Shown one piece after another: positions 35,510-48,018 of a DNA stretch of 59,825 bases. The stretch lies in the NCBI GenBank assembly GCA_947456305.1, contig CANGPN010000014.1, forward strand, positions 1-59,825, written 5' to 3'. The stretch is from Comamonadaceae bacterium (GTDB taxonomy: Bacteria; Pseudomonadota; Gammaproteobacteria; Burkholderiales; Burkholderiaceae_C). Every line of letters begins with the position of its first letter. Position 1 is the first letter of the stretch. The translations under genes and the position numbers were made by a program. The notes under the pieces were generated by a model. That model did not search any database and had not been told where the DNA came from. It saw only the letters and a program-made list of their open reading frames with translations.

Positions 35510-35668
35510 TTATCTCTCCGAATGTGTTGTGCAATTGCCTTGAATGAATGTTTGATGGAATACTTTTCTTTGTTCAAGTGGGCGGCGCTCCCCGTATGCA
35601 AGGTCGCCATCGACGGCTTTTGAAGCGTTGCAGCGTTTCTGACAGGTAAAAAGTCAATGTGAGCATGG
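35510..35668 (-). other. ftsA-ftsZ intergenic region
   Basis: This 159-base gap is the longest inside the dcw cluster. On the minus strand a TTGACT hexamer lies near its upstream end, without a good -10 at 17 bases; no clear hairpin or ORF is visible. An extra ftsZ promoter is plausible by analogy with other bacteria but cannot be fixed here. Confidence 0.4.
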
Positions 35669-36898
35669 TCAGAAGTTCCCCACAAACCAGTCTTTGACGC
35701 GCCCCACGGCGGTCTTGACCGAACCGTTTTTCTGCGCCACACGAAATCCGCGCAGCCGCGCCATGCGCGCTTCTTCGAGCAAACCCATGACAGTGGCGGC
35801 ACGCGGGTGCGACACCATGTCCGACAGCGCACTGCTGTAACGCGGCACACCGCGGCGCACCGCTTTCAAAAAGATGTCTTCGCCAAGTTCGATCATGCCG
35901 GGCATCATGGCGCTGCCGCCGGTCAGCACAATGCCTGACGACAGCACTTCCTCGAATCCAGATTCGCGCAGTACTTGTTGCACCAGCGCGTAAATTTCTT
36001 CGACACGCGGTTCGATGACACCGGCGAGCGCCTGACGGCTGAGCATGCGCGGACCACGGTCGCCCAGGCCCGGGACTTCGACCTGCACATTCGGGTCGGC
36101 CAGCAATTGCTTGGCAAATCCCGATTCCACTTTGATTTCTTCGGCGTCTTTGGTCGGTGTGCGCAGCGCCATGGCGATGTCGCTGGTGATCAAATCGCCG
36201 GCGATAGGAATGACCGCTGTATGGCGTATGGCGCCGCCTGTGAAGATGGCCACATCGGTGCTGCCCGCGCCTATATCGACCAAAGCCACGCCGAGTTCTT
36301 TTTCATCTGCAGTCAACACGGAATAACTGGAAGCCAGCGGATTGAGCATCAATTGCTCGACATCCAGGCCGCAGCGGCGCACGCATTTGATGATGTTTTC
36401 CGCCGCGCTTTGCGCACCGGTGACGATGTGTATCTTGGCTTCCAGCCGGATGCCGCTCATACCGATAGGCTCTTTCACGTCCTGGCCGTCGATGATGAAT
36501 TCCTGCGGTTCGACCAGCAACAAGCGCTGGTCATTGGAGATATTCACCGCCTTGGCGGTTTCGACCACGCGCGCCACGTCGGCGGCGGTGACCTCGCGGT
36601 CTTTGACCGCCACCATGCCGTGTGAATTCATACCGCGTATGTGGCTGCCGGTGATACCGGTGTAGACCCGGGTGATCTTGCAATCAGCCATCAGTTCAGC
36701 TTCTTTCAAAGCCATTTGTATGCTTTGAACTGTCGCGTCGATATTGACCACCACGCCGCGTTTAAGGCCAGTGCTTGGCGCAATGCCAAAACCTGCGAGC
36801 TTGAGTTCGGCGCCAGGCAACACCTCGGCCACCACCACCATGACTTTGCTGGTGCCGATGTCCAGGCCTACGACCAGGTCTTTGTATTCTTTTGCCAT
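35669..36898 (-). CDS. ftsA: Cell division protein FtsA
   Basis: FtsA is an actin-like ATPase that tethers FtsZ filaments to the membrane and recruits late division proteins. The 409 residues start VVGLDIGTSKVMVVVAEV, include LVDIGAGSTDVAIFTGGAIR and IVLTGGSAMMPGMIELGEDI (phosphate-binding loops), and end with an amphipathic membrane-targeting helix (VKTAVGRVKDWFVGNF). It follows ftsQ by 16 bases. Confidence 0.97.
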   Translation of the reverse strand: MAKEYKDLVVGLDIGTSKVMVVVAEVLPGAELKLAGFGIAPSTGLKRGVVVNIDATVQSIQMALKEAELMADCKITRVYTGITGSHIRGMNSHGMVAVKDREVTAADVARVVETAKAVNISNDQRLLLVEPQEFIIDGQDVKEPIGMSGIRLEAKIHIVTGAQSAAENIIKCVRRCGLDVEQLMLNPLASSYSVLTADEKELGVALVDIGAGSTDVAIFTGGAIRHTAVIPIAGDLITSDIAMALRTPTKDAEEIKVESGFAKQLLADPNVQVEVPGLGDRGPRMLSRQALAGVIEPRVEEIYALVQQVLRESGFEEVLSSGIVLTGGSAMMPGMIELGEDIFLKAVRRGVPRYSSALSDMVSHPRAATVMGLLEEARMARLRGFRVAQKNGSVKTAVGRVKDWFVGNF

Positions 36899-36914
36899 GC
36901 CAACCTCTTTGTAC

Positions 36915-37727
36915 TTACCTTGTTGCCGTTGTATCCAATGTGCTCACACCGCGTAAGCGCAGTGCATAGCCGTTCACATGCCTTAAATCTGCTGACTCCA
37001 ATGCCTGTGTCGGCCGTCCGTAACGCTGGCTGACCTGAGCCAGTGTTTGCGTCAGGCGGTTGACACGCGCCATCACTTCTTCCTGGTTGCCGCGTCCGAG
37101 TTCAATATGAGCGCCGTTTTTAAACTGCGCGCGCCAACTGCCCCGCCCGGTCAACTCCAAGCCGTTGATCTTCAATTCCATGTGACTGAACACCGGTCCC
37201 AAACTGAGGTACATCTGCCAGACCTTGGCGGATTCGCTGTCGGGACCCGACAAATGCGGCAGGTTCTCGTTATCGAGTTCGCCGAAATTGGCGCTGAATA
37301 CCTCGCCTTGTTTATTCAGTAAACGCGAGTCGGCTTCGGCGCCCCAATACGCCACCGGTTCGTGTTCTTCTATATCCACCCGCAAACGGTCCGGGAACTC
37401 GCGTTGCACCATGGCTTGGCGGACCCAAGGCACGTTCTCGAAAGCGGCCCGGGCGCTGGCCAGATCCACGGTGAAAAAGCTACCGTTCAAGCGCGGAACC
37501 ACATTGGCGCGCAGTGTCACTTCGTTGTTGTGATGTATGTCGCCGTGTACGCTGATACCCGTGATATCAAACAACGGATGTCTGACCATCCACCACAGCG
37601 ACATCACCACGCACAACACGCCGACGCCTGTGAACATCAAAGCGCTGGTGATATTCATCAAACGCACATCCAAGGCCAACTCGGGGCGTGTGTCTTGGCG
37701 CGTATGCATGGCGTCGCGTGCTTTCAT
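36915..37727 (-). CDS. ftsQ: Cell division protein FtsQ
   Basis: FtsQ is the bitopic divisome protein that joins FtsL/FtsB to the early ring. The 270 residues have a cytoplasmic start, one membrane helix at about residues 29-48 ([20 protein letters not shown]), a POTRA domain ([20 protein letters not shown]) and the beta domain with [21 protein letters not shown]. The ATG at 37727 overlaps the ddlB stop (ATGA) and is preferred to an upstream in-frame ATG inside ddlB. Confidence 0.94.
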   Translation of the reverse strand: MKARDAMHTRQDTRPELALDVRLMNITSALMFTGVGVLCVVMSLWWMVRHPLFDITGISVHGDIHHNNEVTLRANVVPRLNGSFFTVDLASARAAFENVPWVRQAMVQREFPDRLRVDIEEHEPVAYWGAEADSRLLNKQGEVFSANFGELDNENLPHLSGPDSESAKVWQMYLSLGPVFSHMELKINGLELTGRGSWRAQFKNGAHIELGRGNQEEVMARVNRLTQTLAQVSQRYGRPTQALESADLRHVNGYALRLRGVSTLDTTATR

Positions 37728-38698
37728 GCCCGTGTCACTCCTCGTTGGCTGTCCAGTCTGGCGCTGCTCAAAATTCGCAAACACAATGACGCATAGTCAA
37801 TGCCTGCGGCTTTGGCCGACATGGGCACGAGCGAATGTGAAGTCATGCCCGGGCTGGTGTTCATCTCCAGCAAAAAAGCTTTGCGGTCACTGGCGCGAAT
37901 CATCACATCGGCGCGTCCCCAACCCCGGCAACCCAAGGCCTTGTAAGCCGCCACACTCATGGCTTGAATGGCTTTTTCTTCTTCAGCCGGCAAGCCGCTC
38001 GGGCAGTGGTATTTCACGTCGTCAGTGAAATATTTGTTCTGGTAGTCATACGCCCCGTCGGGTGCAGCGATGCGCACCACCGGCAAGGCCACGGCATTGT
38101 CACCCTCACCCAGCACCGGGCAAGTGACTTCATCACCTTGAATAAATGCTTCGCACAACAGGTCCGGGTCATAGCGTGTGGCCAAGCTCACCGCTGCATT
38201 CAAGTCTGCAGCTTGTGTGACTTTGCTCACGCCTATGGATGAACCTTCATGCGGCGGTTTGACGATCAAAGGCAAACCCAGTTGTGCAGGTATGTCTGCC
38301 AACGTTTGTGCAGTTTGCTGTGCCGGTGTCAGCCACACACAAGCCGGTGTGGACAAACCTTGCGCCACCCAAATGCGTTTGGTCATGTGCTTGTCCATGG
38401 CCATGGCGGATGCCATCACGCCGGAACCGGTGTATGGAATGCCCAGCAATTCCAATGCACCTTGCACTGTGCCGTCTTCTCCATGGCGGCCATGCAATGC
38501 AATGAATGCATGCGAAAACTCTGCATCACGCAAACCCAACAAGGCTTGTTCGGACGGGTCATAGGCATGTGCATTCACACCCAAGGATTGCAATGCCGTC
38601 AACACACCCTGACCCGACATCTTCGAGACTTCCCGCTCAGCTGATGTACCGCCCATGAGCACAGCGACTTTGGCGGTGTGGATATCAAATGGTTTCAT
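37724..38698 (-). CDS. ddlB: D-alanine--D-alanine ligase
   Basis: Ddl makes the D-Ala-D-Ala dipeptide used by MurF. The 324 residues carry [17 protein letters not shown] at the N-terminus, the ATP-grasp loop [14 protein letters not shown] near residue 140, and [20 protein letters not shown] near the end. The gene sits in its usual dcw place between murC and ftsQ, overlapping both by four bases. Confidence 0.97.
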   Translation of the reverse strand: MKPFDIHTAKVAVLMGGTSAEREVSKMSGQGVLTALQSLGVNAHAYDPSEQALLGLRDAEFSHAFIALHGRHGEDGTVQGALELLGIPYTGSGVMASAMAMDKHMTKRIWVAQGLSTPACVWLTPAQQTAQTLADIPAQLGLPLIVKPPHEGSSIGVSKVTQAADLNAAVSLATRYDPDLLCEAFIQGDEVTCPVLGEGDNAVALPVVRIAAPDGAYDYQNKYFTDDVKYHCPSGLPAEEEKAIQAMSVAAYKALGCRGWGRADVMIRASDRKAFLLEMNTSPGMTSHSLVPMSAKAAGIDYASLCLRILSSARLDSQRGVTRA

Positions 38699-40128
38699 GA
38701 CTTGACCACCTTGAGCAACGGCTTATCGGTGGTTGTGATGTCTGCGGCCAATCTAGCGGGCAGTTGTCCGATCGAGCCTGCACCCATGCACATCACCACA
38801 TCGCCGTCTTGCGCTTGTTGCCGCACCAAGCTTTCTAGCTGCGTCATGTCTTGTGCAAACACCAGTGCCTGCTGACCGGCAACCCGCAGTGCATGGGCAA
38901 GTGCCCGTCCATCGGCAGCGGCAATCGGCGTTTCACCAGCGGCATACACCTCGGTCAACCAGACCACATCGGCGAGTCGCAACACTTGAACAAAATCTTC
39001 AAAGCAATCGCGGGTGCGGGTGTAACGATGCGGTTGAAACGCCAACACCAAGCGACGGCCCGGGTATGCACCGCGTGCTGCCTCTATGGTGGCAGCCAGT
39101 TCCACCGGGTGATGACCATAGTCTTCAATCAATGTGTATTGGCCACCGCCTTGCGCGGCCACTGCACCGTGGTTTTGAAAACGTCTGCCCACGCCTTTGA
39201 AATCCGCCAGGGCTTTGACCACGGCGTCATCGGGTATGTTCAATTCGACAGCAATAGAAATGGCGGCCAATGCATTGCGCACGTTGTGCATGCCCGGCAG
39301 ATTCAAATCGATCTGCATCTGCGGCAAAGTGATGCCGTTGCTGCGGGTGACGCGAAACTGCATGCGCGAACCGACGGCTTTCACATCATGGGCTCTGACC
39401 TGCGCGTGCTCAGACAAACCATAGCTGGTGATCGGGCGCGACACCTCGGGGAAAATGCTGTGCAACACCGGATCGTCAGCGCACAACACCGCTGCGCCGT
39501 AAAACGGCATGCGGTGCAAAAATTCGATGAAGGCGTGTTTCAGCTTACCGAAATCATGGCCATAGGTTTCCATGTGGTCGGCATCGATATTCGTGACCAC
39601 CGACATGATGGGGTTCAAATTCAAGAACGAGGCATCCGATTCATCGGCTTCCACCACGATGTAGTCGCCCGAGCCCAGCTTCGCATTCGCACCCGCGCTG
39701 ATGAGTCGCCCGCCAATCACAAATGTCGGGTCCATGCCAGCTTGTGCCAACACACTAGCGACCAAACTGGTGGTGGTGGTTTTGCCGTGGGTACCGGCGA
39801 TAGCAATGCCTTGCTTTAAGCGCATCAACTCCGCCAGCATGACCGCACGCGGCACCACAGGAATGAGTTTGCTGTGCGCTGCCACCACCTCTGGGTTGTC
39901 TGCATGCACTGCTGTGGATGTCACCACCGCACCGGCGCCTGCGATGTGCTTGGCCGAATGGCCGACAAAGGTGCGTATGCCCATGGCTTGCAAGCGACGC
40001 AGCACCGGGCCGTCTGCAATGTCAGAGCCCGACACGGTATAGCCCAAGTTGTGCAAAATTTCAGCGATGCCGCTCATGCCTGCGCCGCCTATGCCCACAA
40101 AATGCACATGACTGATGGCGTGCTTCAT
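38695..40128 (-). CDS. murC: UDP-N-acetylmuramate--L-alanine ligase MurC
   Basis: MurC adds the first amino acid, L-Ala, to UDP-MurNAc. The 477 residues show the N-terminal [20 protein letters not shown], the ATP loop [40 protein letters not shown] and the C-terminal [19 protein letters not shown]. Normal length. Overlaps murG and ddlB. Confidence 0.97.
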   Translation of the reverse strand: MKHAISHVHFVGIGGAGMSGIAEILHNLGYTVSGSDIADGPVLRRLQAMGIRTFVGHSAKHIAGAGAVVTSTAVHADNPEVVAAHSKLIPVVPRAVMLAELMRLKQGIAIAGTHGKTTTTSLVASVLAQAGMDPTFVIGGRLISAGANAKLGSGDYIVVEADESDASFLNLNPIMSVVTNIDADHMETYGHDFGKLKHAFIEFLHRMPFYGAAVLCADDPVLHSIFPEVSRPITSYGLSEHAQVRAHDVKAVGSRMQFRVTRSNGITLPQMQIDLNLPGMHNVRNALAAISIAVELNIPDDAVVKALADFKGVGRRFQNHGAVAAQGGGQYTLIEDYGHHPVELAATIEAARGAYPGRRLVLAFQPHRYTRTRDCFEDFVQVLRLADVVWLTEVYAAGETPIAAADGRALAHALRVAGQQALVFAQDMTQLESLVRQQAQDGDVVMCMGAGSIGQLPARLAADITTTDKPLLKVVKS

Positions 40129-41192
40129 GCGCTCACCTCTTCACACGCTGCCACCACTGCTTGCGCCGCACTGGTTTTTCTCAATGCATATGCGTTGTGT
40201 GCGGCTTCTGACAATTGCGCACGGCTGGTGTGTTGTAAAAAATCAGCCAGCGCTTGCGGGGTCAATGAGTGTTGGGGCATGCACCAGCCAGCTTGTTGCT
40301 CCACCAGAAATTTCGCATTCACTGTTTGGTGATCATCCACCGCATGGGGAAATGGCACAAACAAAGCGGCTGCACCGACAGCGGAGATTTCGCTCACTGT
40401 GCTAGCCCCTGCCCTGCAAATCACCAGATCGGCTTTGGCAAACGCAGCAGCCGTGTCTTCGATGAACGCAGTGAGTTCGGCTTGCACACCGGCTGCGGCG
40501 TAATTTGTTGTCAAGGTGTCCAAATGTTTGGCACCGCCTTGATGAATAACTTGCGGGCGCTGCTCAGCAGGTATCAAGGCCAGGGCTTGCGGCACCACGC
40601 TGTTCAAAGCTTGCGCTCCCAGACTGCCGCCCACCACCAGCACTTTCAACACACCTTGACGGCCTTCAAAACGCTGTGCCGGTGTGTCTTGCTCAAGGAA
40701 TGCAGTGCGCATGGGATTGCCCACCCATTGCGCTTTGGGCAGCACGCCCGGAAACGCGGACAACACACGGTCGGCAACCTGTGCCAGCACCTTATTGGCC
40801 AAACCAGCCACCGAGTTTTGTTCATGCAGCACCAGCGGCTTGCCACACAACACGCCCATCATGCCGCCGGGAAAACTGATGTAACCGCCTAAGCCCACCA
40901 GTACATCGGGTTTCAATCGACGCACCACTTTCAAACTTTGCCAAAAGGCTTGCAACAAACGCACAGGCAACAAAGCCATGGTGATCACGCCTTTGCCGCG
41001 CACACCGCCGAAACGCACGGCTTCAAACACGAAACCTTTGGGCGGTACCAACTGGCTTTCCATGCTCGGTACAGGCGCGCCCAGCCAATGCACATGCCAG
41101 CCGCGACTGCGCAACAACTCGGCCACCGCCAGCCCCGGGAAGATATGTCCGCCCGTGCCGCCTGCCATGACCAAAGCCGTGCGTGTCGTCAT
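40125..41192 (-). CDS. murG: Lipid II synthase MurG
   Basis: MurG transfers GlcNAc from UDP-GlcNAc to lipid I at the inner face of the membrane. The 355 residues carry the G-loops [20 protein letters not shown] and [19 protein letters not shown], and the donor-site [20 protein letters not shown]. Start and stop overlap ftsW and murC by four bases. Confidence 0.97.
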   Translation of the reverse strand: MTTRTALVMAGGTGGHIFPGLAVAELLRSRGWHVHWLGAPVPSMESQLVPPKGFVFEAVRFGGVRGKGVITMALLPVRLLQAFWQSLKVVRRLKPDVLVGLGGYISFPGGMMGVLCGKPLVLHEQNSVAGLANKVLAQVADRVLSAFPGVLPKAQWVGNPMRTAFLEQDTPAQRFEGRQGVLKVLVVGGSLGAQALNSVVPQALALIPAEQRPQVIHQGGAKHLDTLTTNYAAAGVQAELTAFIEDTAAAFAKADLVICRAGASTVSEISAVGAAALFVPFPHAVDDHQTVNAKFLVEQQAGWCMPQHSLTPQALADFLQHTSRAQLSEAAHNAYALRKTSAAQAVVAACEEVSA

Positions 41193-42451
41193 ACACGGCC
41201 TCCGTGCATCAGCAAACGGTTTTCATAATCAACACGCAACACAATCGCCAACGCAATCAGGTTGAGCAAAATCGCAGAGCCGCCATAACTCATCAAGGGC
41301 AGCGTCAAACCTTTGGTCGGCAATGCACCTAAGTTCACGCCCATGTTGATGAAGGCCTGAAAACCTATCCACACGCCCACACCTTGCGCCACCAGTCCGG
41401 AGAACACCCGGTCCATGGCAATGGCTTGACGGCCGATGAACATGATGCGACGCGTCAACCACATGAAGACGGCAATCACGATCACCACGCCAACCAAACC
41501 AAATTCTTCGCCCAGCACTGCCAGCAAGAAATCGGTGTGAGCTTCAGGTAACCAGTGCAATTTCTCTACGCTGCCGCCCAAACCAACACCAAATATTTCA
41601 CCACGACCGATGGCAATCAATGAATGCGACAACTGGTAGCCCTTGCCCAATGCGTAGTCGGTACCGAACGGGTCCAGGTAAGCAAAAATGCGTTCACGCC
41701 GCCACGGCGACAAAGCAATCATCAATCCGAATGCCACCAACAGAATGCCGCTGATCAACAGGAACATACGTGCATTCACACCGCCTAAAAACAAAATACC
41801 CATGGCGATGACGGCAATCACCAGAAACGCGCCCATGTCGGGTTCGGCCAGCAACAACGAACCGACGATGGCAATCGCCACAGCCATGGGCGTGACGGCG
41901 GCGAAGAATTTTTCTTTCACGTCCATTTTGCGCACCATGTAATTGGCCGCATACAACAAGGTGCCCAATTTGGCCAACTCAGACGGCTGGAAATTCATCA
42001 CGCCCACGCCTATCCAGCGACGTGCACCGTTGACGCTTTTGCCAATGAACGGCAACAACACAGCAATCAACAACACAATAGAAACGATGAACACCCAAGG
42101 CGCGACTTTCTCCCACCGGTCCATAGACACCTGAAAGACCAGCAACGCGGCAACAAAACCCACAAACAAGGACAGGCAATGGCGCAACAAAAACTGCGCC
42201 TGCCAAACGCTGCTGTCCTGTGCGCCGTCGTTCAAGGCAATCGACGCGGAGTACACCATCACCAAGCCCCACAACAGCAAACCGGTGATCGCCCAGATGA
42301 GTGCCTGGTCAAAACCTTTGATGCTGCCTGGCGCTGCACCGGTTCGGGTGAACTCACGCCCGTGCACGCGCACAGGCAATGCGTCCATGCCTTCTTTGGG
42401 CGGGTTGCCAAACCATTGGCCTATGCGTTCACTCAAGCTGATTTGACTCAT
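41189..42451 (-). CDS. ftsW: Septal peptidoglycan polymerase FtsW
   Basis: FtsW is the SEDS glycosyltransferase that works with FtsI in septal wall synthesis. The 420 residues form about ten membrane helices and include [40 protein letters not shown] and [19 protein letters not shown]. The ATG at 42451 overlaps the murD stop (ATGA); the longer frame to 42544 is rejected because it lies inside murD. Confidence 0.96.
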   Translation of the reverse strand: MSQISLSERIGQWFGNPPKEGMDALPVRVHGREFTRTGAAPGSIKGFDQALIWAITGLLLWGLVMVYSASIALNDGAQDSSVWQAQFLLRHCLSLFVGFVAALLVFQVSMDRWEKVAPWVFIVSIVLLIAVLLPFIGKSVNGARRWIGVGVMNFQPSELAKLGTLLYAANYMVRKMDVKEKFFAAVTPMAVAIAIVGSLLLAEPDMGAFLVIAVIAMGILFLGGVNARMFLLISGILLVAFGLMIALSPWRRERIFAYLDPFGTDYALGKGYQLSHSLIAIGRGEIFGVGLGGSVEKLHWLPEAHTDFLLAVLGEEFGLVGVVIVIAVFMWLTRRIMFIGRQAIAMDRVFSGLVAQGVGVWIGFQAFINMGVNLGALPTKGLTLPLMSYGGSAILLNLIALAIVLRVDYENRLLMHGGRV

Positions 42452-43944
42452 GGTTGACCTTCCAGCACAGCCAATTGCTGCACCGCTTGAACAAAATCTT
42501 TCGCTCTGGCGATGTAGTTGGCATACATGTCCAAACTCGCACATGCCGGGGACAACACCACCGCGTCCCCGGTATGTGCATGCTGGGTTGCAATTTCAAC
42601 CGCCTGCTGCATGCTGTCAGTGCGGTGCATGGGTATGTCGTAGCTGCTCAATGCTTGTTGCAACACTTGGGCATCACGGCCGATCAAGACCACGGCACGC
42701 GCGTATTGCTTGAGCGGGTCACCGAGCGGAGAAAAGTCTTGGCCTTTGCCGTCACCGCCCAAAATCACCACCAGTTTGCGCTCTGCACCCAAGCTGTTGA
42801 TGGCAGCGACGGTGGCTCCGACATTCGTGCCCTTGCTGTCGTCAAAGTATTCGATGTCATTCAGAATGGCCACCGGTGACAAGCGGTGCGGCTCACCGGT
42901 GTATTCGCGCAAACCGTGCAGCATTTGCGCCAAGTGCGGGGTGCAACTGCCTGCCAGTGCCAGCGCGGCCAATGCGTTCAGTGCATTGTGTTGACCACGT
43001 ATGCGCAATGCATCGGCAGGCATCAAGCGCTGTATCTGCAATTCCTGCTCTGTGTCGCGGCCACGCTTGCCACCCAGGTCCTCTGCCGGTAGTGCACGCA
43101 CCAGCCAGGTCATGCCGTTGTCCACGGACAAGCCAAAGTCACCCGGATGTTGCGGCATGTCTGCACTGAAATGGATGCGTGCACGCGGCAATTCTTTTTT
43201 ACGACCGCTGTCGGCAGGCCACAGTGCCATGACAGCAACATCGTTGCGCGGCAACACGCCTAAAGCATGTTGACCATAAATATGCGCTTTGGCTTTGCCG
43301 TAGGCGGTCATGTCGCCGTGCCAATCCAGGTGGTCTTGCGTCAGGTTCAGTACGCAAGCGGCGCTGGCTTCAAAGTTGTCCACACCATCGAGTTGAAAAC
43401 TGGACAACTCCAACACCCATACCTGTGGCAAATCTTCTAAGCGCGCTGTCAATGTATCCAACAAAGTCGGCCCGATGTTGCCTGCAACAGCCACACTCAA
43501 ACCCGCGCGCTCCACCAACAAACCGGTCAAGCGTGTGACCGTGGTTTTGCCATTGGTGCCGGTGATGGCCAACACCTTGGGCTGGTAGGAGGCTTCACGG
43601 TTTTTCAAATGTTCAAGTGCATGTGCAAACAAACTCAATTCAGTGCCGCACCACAAACCCTTGGCCTGCGCTGCTTGCCACACACCCGATACTTCAGCCG
43701 GTGACAAACCGGGGCTTTTGAAAACAGCGCGAATGTCATTGGCTTCAATCAGGTCTGCATTGAACGCCGTGTGTATGAAATCCGCTTTCAAATTCTCCGC
43801 TTGCAACATCGCCAAACCCGGCGGTTGCGCGCGCGTGTCCGCCACCGTCACACGAGCGCCCTGTGACACACACCAGCGCAGCATCGCCAGCCCGGAGTCA
43901 CCGAGACCCAGAATGAGGATGTGTTGGTCTTGCAGCAGGTTCAT
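42448..43944 (-). CDS. murD: UDP-N-acetylmuramoyl-L-alanine--D-glutamate ligase MurD
   Basis: MurD adds D-Glu to UDP-MurNAc-L-Ala. The 498 residues start with [16 protein letters not shown], contain the ATP loop [37 protein letters not shown] and the C-terminal [19 protein letters not shown]. It is longer than the E. coli enzyme (438), with the extra length around residues 240-300. The ATG at 43944 follows the mraY stop by two bases. Confidence 0.96.
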   Translation of the reverse strand: MNLLQDQHILILGLGDSGLAMLRWCVSQGARVTVADTRAQPPGLAMLQAENLKADFIHTAFNADLIEANDIRAVFKSPGLSPAEVSGVWQAAQAKGLWCGTELSLFAHALEHLKNREASYQPKVLAITGTNGKTTVTRLTGLLVERAGLSVAVAGNIGPTLLDTLTARLEDLPQVWVLELSSFQLDGVDNFEASAACVLNLTQDHLDWHGDMTAYGKAKAHIYGQHALGVLPRNDVAVMALWPADSGRKKELPRARIHFSADMPQHPGDFGLSVDNGMTWLVRALPAEDLGGKRGRDTEQELQIQRLMPADALRIRGQHNALNALAALALAGSCTPHLAQMLHGLREYTGEPHRLSPVAILNDIEYFDDSKGTNVGATVAAINSLGAERKLVVILGGDGKGQDFSPLGDPLKQYARAVVLIGRDAQVLQQALSSYDIPMHRTDSMQQAVEIATQHAHTGDAVVLSPACASLDMYANYIARAKDFVQAVQQLAVLEGQP

Positions 43945-43946
43945 GG

Positions 43947-45125
43947 TCAGCGCAGCTTCAAGGTGGACAAACCGATCAGACACAGCAACATGGTGACGAT
44001 CCAGAAGCGGACCACCACTTGCGTTTCTTTCCAGCCGGATTTTTCAAAATGGTGATGCAGCGGCGCCATCTTCAAAATGCGCCGCCCTTCACCGTATTTG
44101 CGTTTGGTGTATTTGAAATAAGAGACTTGCAACATCACCGACATGGCTTCGGCAACAAAGATGCCGCCCATGATGGCCAACACGATTTCCTGTCGCACGA
44201 TGACTGCGATGGTGCCCAAGGCCGCACCCAAACCCAGCGCACCCACGTCACCCATGAAGACTTGAGCCGGATGGGTGTTGAACCACAAAAAGGCCAGGCC
44301 TGCACCTGCAATCGCCGCGCAAAACACCAGCAACTCACCGGCGCCGGGGATATGCGGAAAAAACAAATACTTGGAATACACCGCACTACCGGCGACATAC
44401 GCAAACACACCGAGCGCAGAACCAACCATGACAACCGGCATGATGGCCAGACCATCCAGTCCATCTGTCAGATTGACCGCATTGCTTGATCCCACAATCA
44501 CCAAATAGGTGAGGATGACAAAACCCAATACGCCCAGTGGATAACTGATTTCTTTGAAAAACGGTAACAACAAACCGGCCTTAGGCGGCAGGTTGACATC
44601 AAAGCCTGAACTTACCCAGCTGTAAAACAGCTCAAGCACTTTCATATTGCTGACTTCGGAAATGCTGAACACCAGGTACAGCGCAGCCACTAAGCCGATC
44701 AGCGATTGCCACAGGTATTTTTCGCGCGAACGCATACCCTCGGGGTCTTTGTTCACCACTTTGCGCCAGTCGTCCACCCAGCCTATGGCGCCGAAACCCA
44801 GGGTGACGATCAACACTATCCACACAAAACGGTTGGACAAGTCCACCCACATCAGCGTCGAAAAGGCAATCGATAACAGTATCAACACGCCACCCATCGT
44901 TGGCGTACCGGATTTGCTCAGATGCGATTCCACACCGTAACCACGTATGGGTTGACCGATTTTCAACTCAGCCAATTTACGTATCACCGCCGGACCGGCA
45001 ATCAAACCGATCAACAATGCTGTGAGCGCAGCCATGACAGCGCGGAAAGTCAGGTACTGAAACACCCGCAAATAGCCATATTCAGGCGAATTGGATTGCA
45101 GCCATTGGGCCAGAGTCAGCAGCAT
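43947..45125 (-). CDS. mraY: Phospho-N-acetylmuramoyl-pentapeptide transferase MraY
   Basis: MraY makes lipid I by moving phospho-MurNAc-pentapeptide onto undecaprenyl phosphate. The 392 residues contain about ten membrane helices and the conserved aspartates in [30 protein letters not shown] and [39 protein letters not shown] lies near the end. The ATG at 45125 lies inside the end of murF (10-base overlap). Confidence 0.97.
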   Translation of the reverse strand: MLLTLAQWLQSNSPEYGYLRVFQYLTFRAVMAALTALLIGLIAGPAVIRKLAELKIGQPIRGYGVESHLSKSGTPTMGGVLILLSIAFSTLMWVDLSNRFVWIVLIVTLGFGAIGWVDDWRKVVNKDPEGMRSREKYLWQSLIGLVAALYLVFSISEVSNMKVLELFYSWVSSGFDVNLPPKAGLLLPFFKEISYPLGVLGFVILTYLVIVGSSNAVNLTDGLDGLAIMPVVMVGSALGVFAYVAGSAVYSKYLFFPHIPGAGELLVFCAAIAGAGLAFLWFNTHPAQVFMGDVGALGLGAALGTIAVIVRQEIVLAIMGGIFVAEAMSVMLQVSYFKYTKRKYGEGRRILKMAPLHHHFEKSGWKETQVVVRFWIVTMLLCLIGLSTLKLR

Positions 45126-46531
45126 GTAGCTTCCTTGGCTGATACAGCGGACTGCACTTGATCCACTGTTTGAATGGCCTGCACCACGCGCTCCATACGC
45201 ATAAAGCGCGAACCTTTGACCAGCACCGTTGACAAGGCGGGCAGCAAGTTCATTACCCGTTGTTGAAGCTCGTCCATGCTGTGGCAATGCTCGGCGTTAG
45301 CACAAGCAGCAGCGGTGTGCAGACTGAGTTCACCCAAGGTCAATACGTGCTCAATATGTTGTTGTTGCGCATACTCCCCGGCCTCGGTATGAAACGCTAC
45401 GCCCTGGTTACCGACTTCGCCCATATCACCCAGTACCAGCAAACGTGGTGCGGCTGACTGCGCCAGCACGTCTATTGCGGCGCGCACGGAATCCGGGTTG
45501 GCGTTGTAGCTGTCGTCCACCAGCGTGATGCTGCGGCCCAGGTGTTGCAACAGACTGACTTTGGAGCGGCCGCTGACCGGTTGAAACCGGCTTAAGCCTT
45601 GTTCAATCGCAGTCACAGGTACACCGGCGGCGAGCGCTGCAGCAACCGCTGCCATCGCGTTATGCACATTGTGTTGCCCTGGTAGATGCAACCGGGTCGA
45701 CAACTCGCCATGGGGGGTTTGCAAGCCGAGTTGCCAATGCGTGTTCAACCATTCGGCATGTTGCACATGCACTGCTGCTGCGAGGTTACCGAAATCGACG
45801 ATGCGGCGCGATCCGGCGTATTCGCGCCATAACTGCTGGTGCTCGTCGGTGGCAGGAAACACGGCCACGCCATCCTCAGACAAAGCCTGAATGACAGCGC
45901 CGTTTTCTTCTGCCACTGCCCGCACGCTGTGCATGAACTCCTGATGTTCGCGCTGGGCGTTATTCACCAGCGCTATGGTAGGGGCGGCGCAATCGGACAG
46001 TTGGGCGATTTCGCCCGGGTGGTTCATGCCTAACTCGATCACAGCTACGCAGTGTTGCGAACGCAGTCTGAGCAAGGTCAGCGGCACACCGATGTGGTTA
46101 TTGAGATTGCCTTGCGTGGCCAGCGCTGCTTCACCCTGCCAGGATTGCAGTATGGAGGCCAGCATTTGCGTCACCGTGGTCTTGCCGTTGCTGCCAGTCA
46201 CCGCAATCACCGGCAGATCAAACTGCGTGCGCCAAGCCTTCGCCAAAGTTTGCAAGGCTTGCAAAGTGTCTTTAACTTCAAGTCCGGATAAACCCGCTTG
46301 CGCCAAACCATGCGTGGCAATTGCCGCCCGCACACCTAGCGCAGGTAATTGCGCCAGAAAATCATGGCCGTCAAAACGCTCGCCTTGCAAAGCGACAAAC
46401 ACATCATGCGCCTGCATGCTGCGGCTGTCGGTATGTACTCTGTCGATAGTCAGCTTGCCATCGCCTACCAGCCGACTGCCGGGCAACCACTGGTGGATTT
46501 GCTGCAAGCTCAGTTGCATGGCCTGGTTCAT
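45116..46531 (-). CDS. murF: UDP-MurNAc-tripeptide--D-Ala-D-Ala ligase MurF
   Basis: MurF adds D-Ala-D-Ala to complete the UDP-MurNAc pentapeptide. The 471 residues show [20 protein letters not shown], the ATP loop [38 protein letters not shown] and [19 protein letters not shown]. Two in-frame ATGs (46531 and 46519) are possible starts; the first overlaps the murE stop by four bases and is used here. Confidence 0.96.
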   Translation of the reverse strand: MNQAMQLSLQQIHQWLPGSRLVGDGKLTIDRVHTDSRSMQAHDVFVALQGERFDGHDFLAQLPALGVRAAIATHGLAQAGLSGLEVKDTLQALQTLAKAWRTQFDLPVIAVTGSNGKTTVTQMLASILQSWQGEAALATQGNLNNHIGVPLTLLRLRSQHCVAVIELGMNHPGEIAQLSDCAAPTIALVNNAQREHQEFMHSVRAVAEENGAVIQALSEDGVAVFPATDEHQQLWREYAGSRRIVDFGNLAAAVHVQHAEWLNTHWQLGLQTPHGELSTRLHLPGQHNVHNAMAAVAAALAAGVPVTAIEQGLSRFQPVSGRSKVSLLQHLGRSITLVDDSYNANPDSVRAAIDVLAQSAAPRLLVLGDMGEVGNQGVAFHTEAGEYAQQQHIEHVLTLGELSLHTAAACANAEHCHSMDELQQRVMNLLPALSTVLVKGSRFMRMERVVQAIQTVDQVQSAVSAKEATCC

Positions 46532-48018
46532 GCCTGCCCCCGGTTTTGCAATGCCAGCAAGGCGTGGTCTACATCCGAAAAAGGCAGTTTGCGGCCTTGG
46601 ACTTCCTGGTAGGTTTCATGGCCTTTACCAGCGATTAACACCACGTCGTTGTCACTTGCATGGCCTATGCAATCGGCAATCGCCATTGCGCGGTCGAGTT
46701 GCTGTACGGCGCTTTGCGGTTTGCGCATACCTTGCAACATGTGTTGCAATATAAGTTGAGGGTCTTCGCTGCGCGGGTTGTCGCTGGTCAGGCAGACCAC
46801 ATCAGCCAAATCTTCGGCGCAACGCGCCATAGGCGCGCGTTTGCTGGTGTCGCGATCCCCCCCGCATCCGAGCACGCAGTGCAATCGACCGCCGCGCGCG
46901 TGCGCCCAGGGGCGCAATGCCTGCAAAGCCTTGCTTACCGCATCCGGCGTGTGCGCATAATCGACCACTACCGCAGGTGAGCCTGCATGACCAAGTTGTT
47001 GCATGCGGCCGGGCACGGCTTGCAAATCGTGGCAAGCTGCCACTGCATCGGACAAAGCGTATCCGGCCTGGCGCAAAGCAGCTATCACGCCCAACAGGTT
47101 CATCACATTAAAGTCACCCACAGCCTCGGTAGTCAGTCTGATGCTTTGACCGCCTTCGCACACTTCAAAACACAGGCCTTGGGCGGTAGTGCGCACATGG
47201 TGCGCCCAAATATCGGCAGGGCCGTGCATGGACAAGGTCCACACGGTAAGCGATGAATCGTGCAAACGCTGTGCCAATTCGCTGCCTTTGTCATCATCAA
47301 TATTGATGACTGCAGCTGACAAGCCCGGCCAATCGAACAAACTTTGCTTGGCCCTCCAGTAGGCTTGCATGCTGCCGTGGTAGTCCAGATGGTCCTGGGT
47401 GAAATTGGTGAAGATGGCGGTGGCTATATGGCAACCTGCCAAACGGTGCTCGACCAATCCGATTGACGATGCTTCAATGGCGCAGGCTTGCACACCCTCA
47501 TTGACCCAACGGCGCATATGGGTATGCAACTGCAAAGGGTCCGGCGTAGTCAAACCGGTGCTGTGCATTTGCCCGGGTTCACCCAAGCCCAATGTGCCGA
47601 CCACGGTACAACGTTGATCCAGGCGGCTGAAAGCTTGCGCCAGCCACCAGGCGGTAGAAGTTTTGCCGTTGGTACCAGTGACGGCTTGCACACTTAGAGC
47701 CGCGCTGGGTGAATCGAAATACGCATCGGCTATCGCCCCGCTGGCAGCTTTCAAACCGGCGTAACTGCTGATTGGCGCCTCATGCAAAGCCAATTCATTG
47801 ACCACTTCAAACGCCTCCAGCCCATCGGCTTCGACCAGACACGCACTGGCACCGTGTTCTAAGGCTTGCACCACATGCTGACGTGCGTCTGTGGTTTGCC
47901 CTATCCAAGCGAAAAAACCATCACCCGCTTGTACTTTGCGGCTGTCCGAGGTAAGTTGCGCAGTGACATGCGCACGCAACCAACGGGCTGCTTCGACAGG
48001 CGTGTGCCAATGCTGCAT
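46528..48018 (-). CDS. murE: UDP-MurNAc-L-Ala-D-Glu--2,6-diaminopimelate ligase MurE
   Basis: MurE adds the third residue of the stem peptide. The 496 residues contain TSDSRKVQAGDGFFAWIGQT, VTGTNGKTSTAWWLAQAF and the DNPR motif (CLTSDNPRSEDPQLILQHML) that marks meso-diaminopimelate specificity, consistent with dapF in the same window. The start shares a base with the ftsI stop (TAATG). Confidence 0.97.
   Translation of the reverse strand: MQHWHTPVEAARWLRAHVTAQLTSDSRKVQAGDGFFAWIGQTTDARQHVVQALEHGASACLVEADGLEAFEVVNELALHEAPISSYAGLKAASGAIADAYFDSPSAALSVQAVTGTNGKTSTAWWLAQAFSRLDQRCTVVGTLGLGEPGQMHSTGLTTPDPLQLHTHMRRWVNEGVQACAIEASSIGLVEHRLAGCHIATAIFTNFTQDHLDYHGSMQAYWRAKQSLFDWPGLSAAVINIDDDKGSELAQRLHDSSLTVWTLSMHGPADIWAHHVRTTAQGLCFEVCEGGQSIRLTTEAVGDFNVMNLLGVIAALRQAGYALSDAVAACHDLQAVPGRMQQLGHAGSPAVVVDYAHTPDAVSKALQALRPWAHARGGRLHCVLGCGGDRDTSKRAPMARCAEDLADVVCLTSDNPRSEDPQLILQHMLQGMRKPQSAVQQLDRAMAIADCIGHASDNDVVLIAGKGHETYQEVQGRKLPFSDVDHALLALQNRGQA

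Noticed and set aside
38851..39819. 322-residue open frame on the plus strand
   Set aside because: Antisense to murC, whose motifs are complete; His/Arg-rich shadow.
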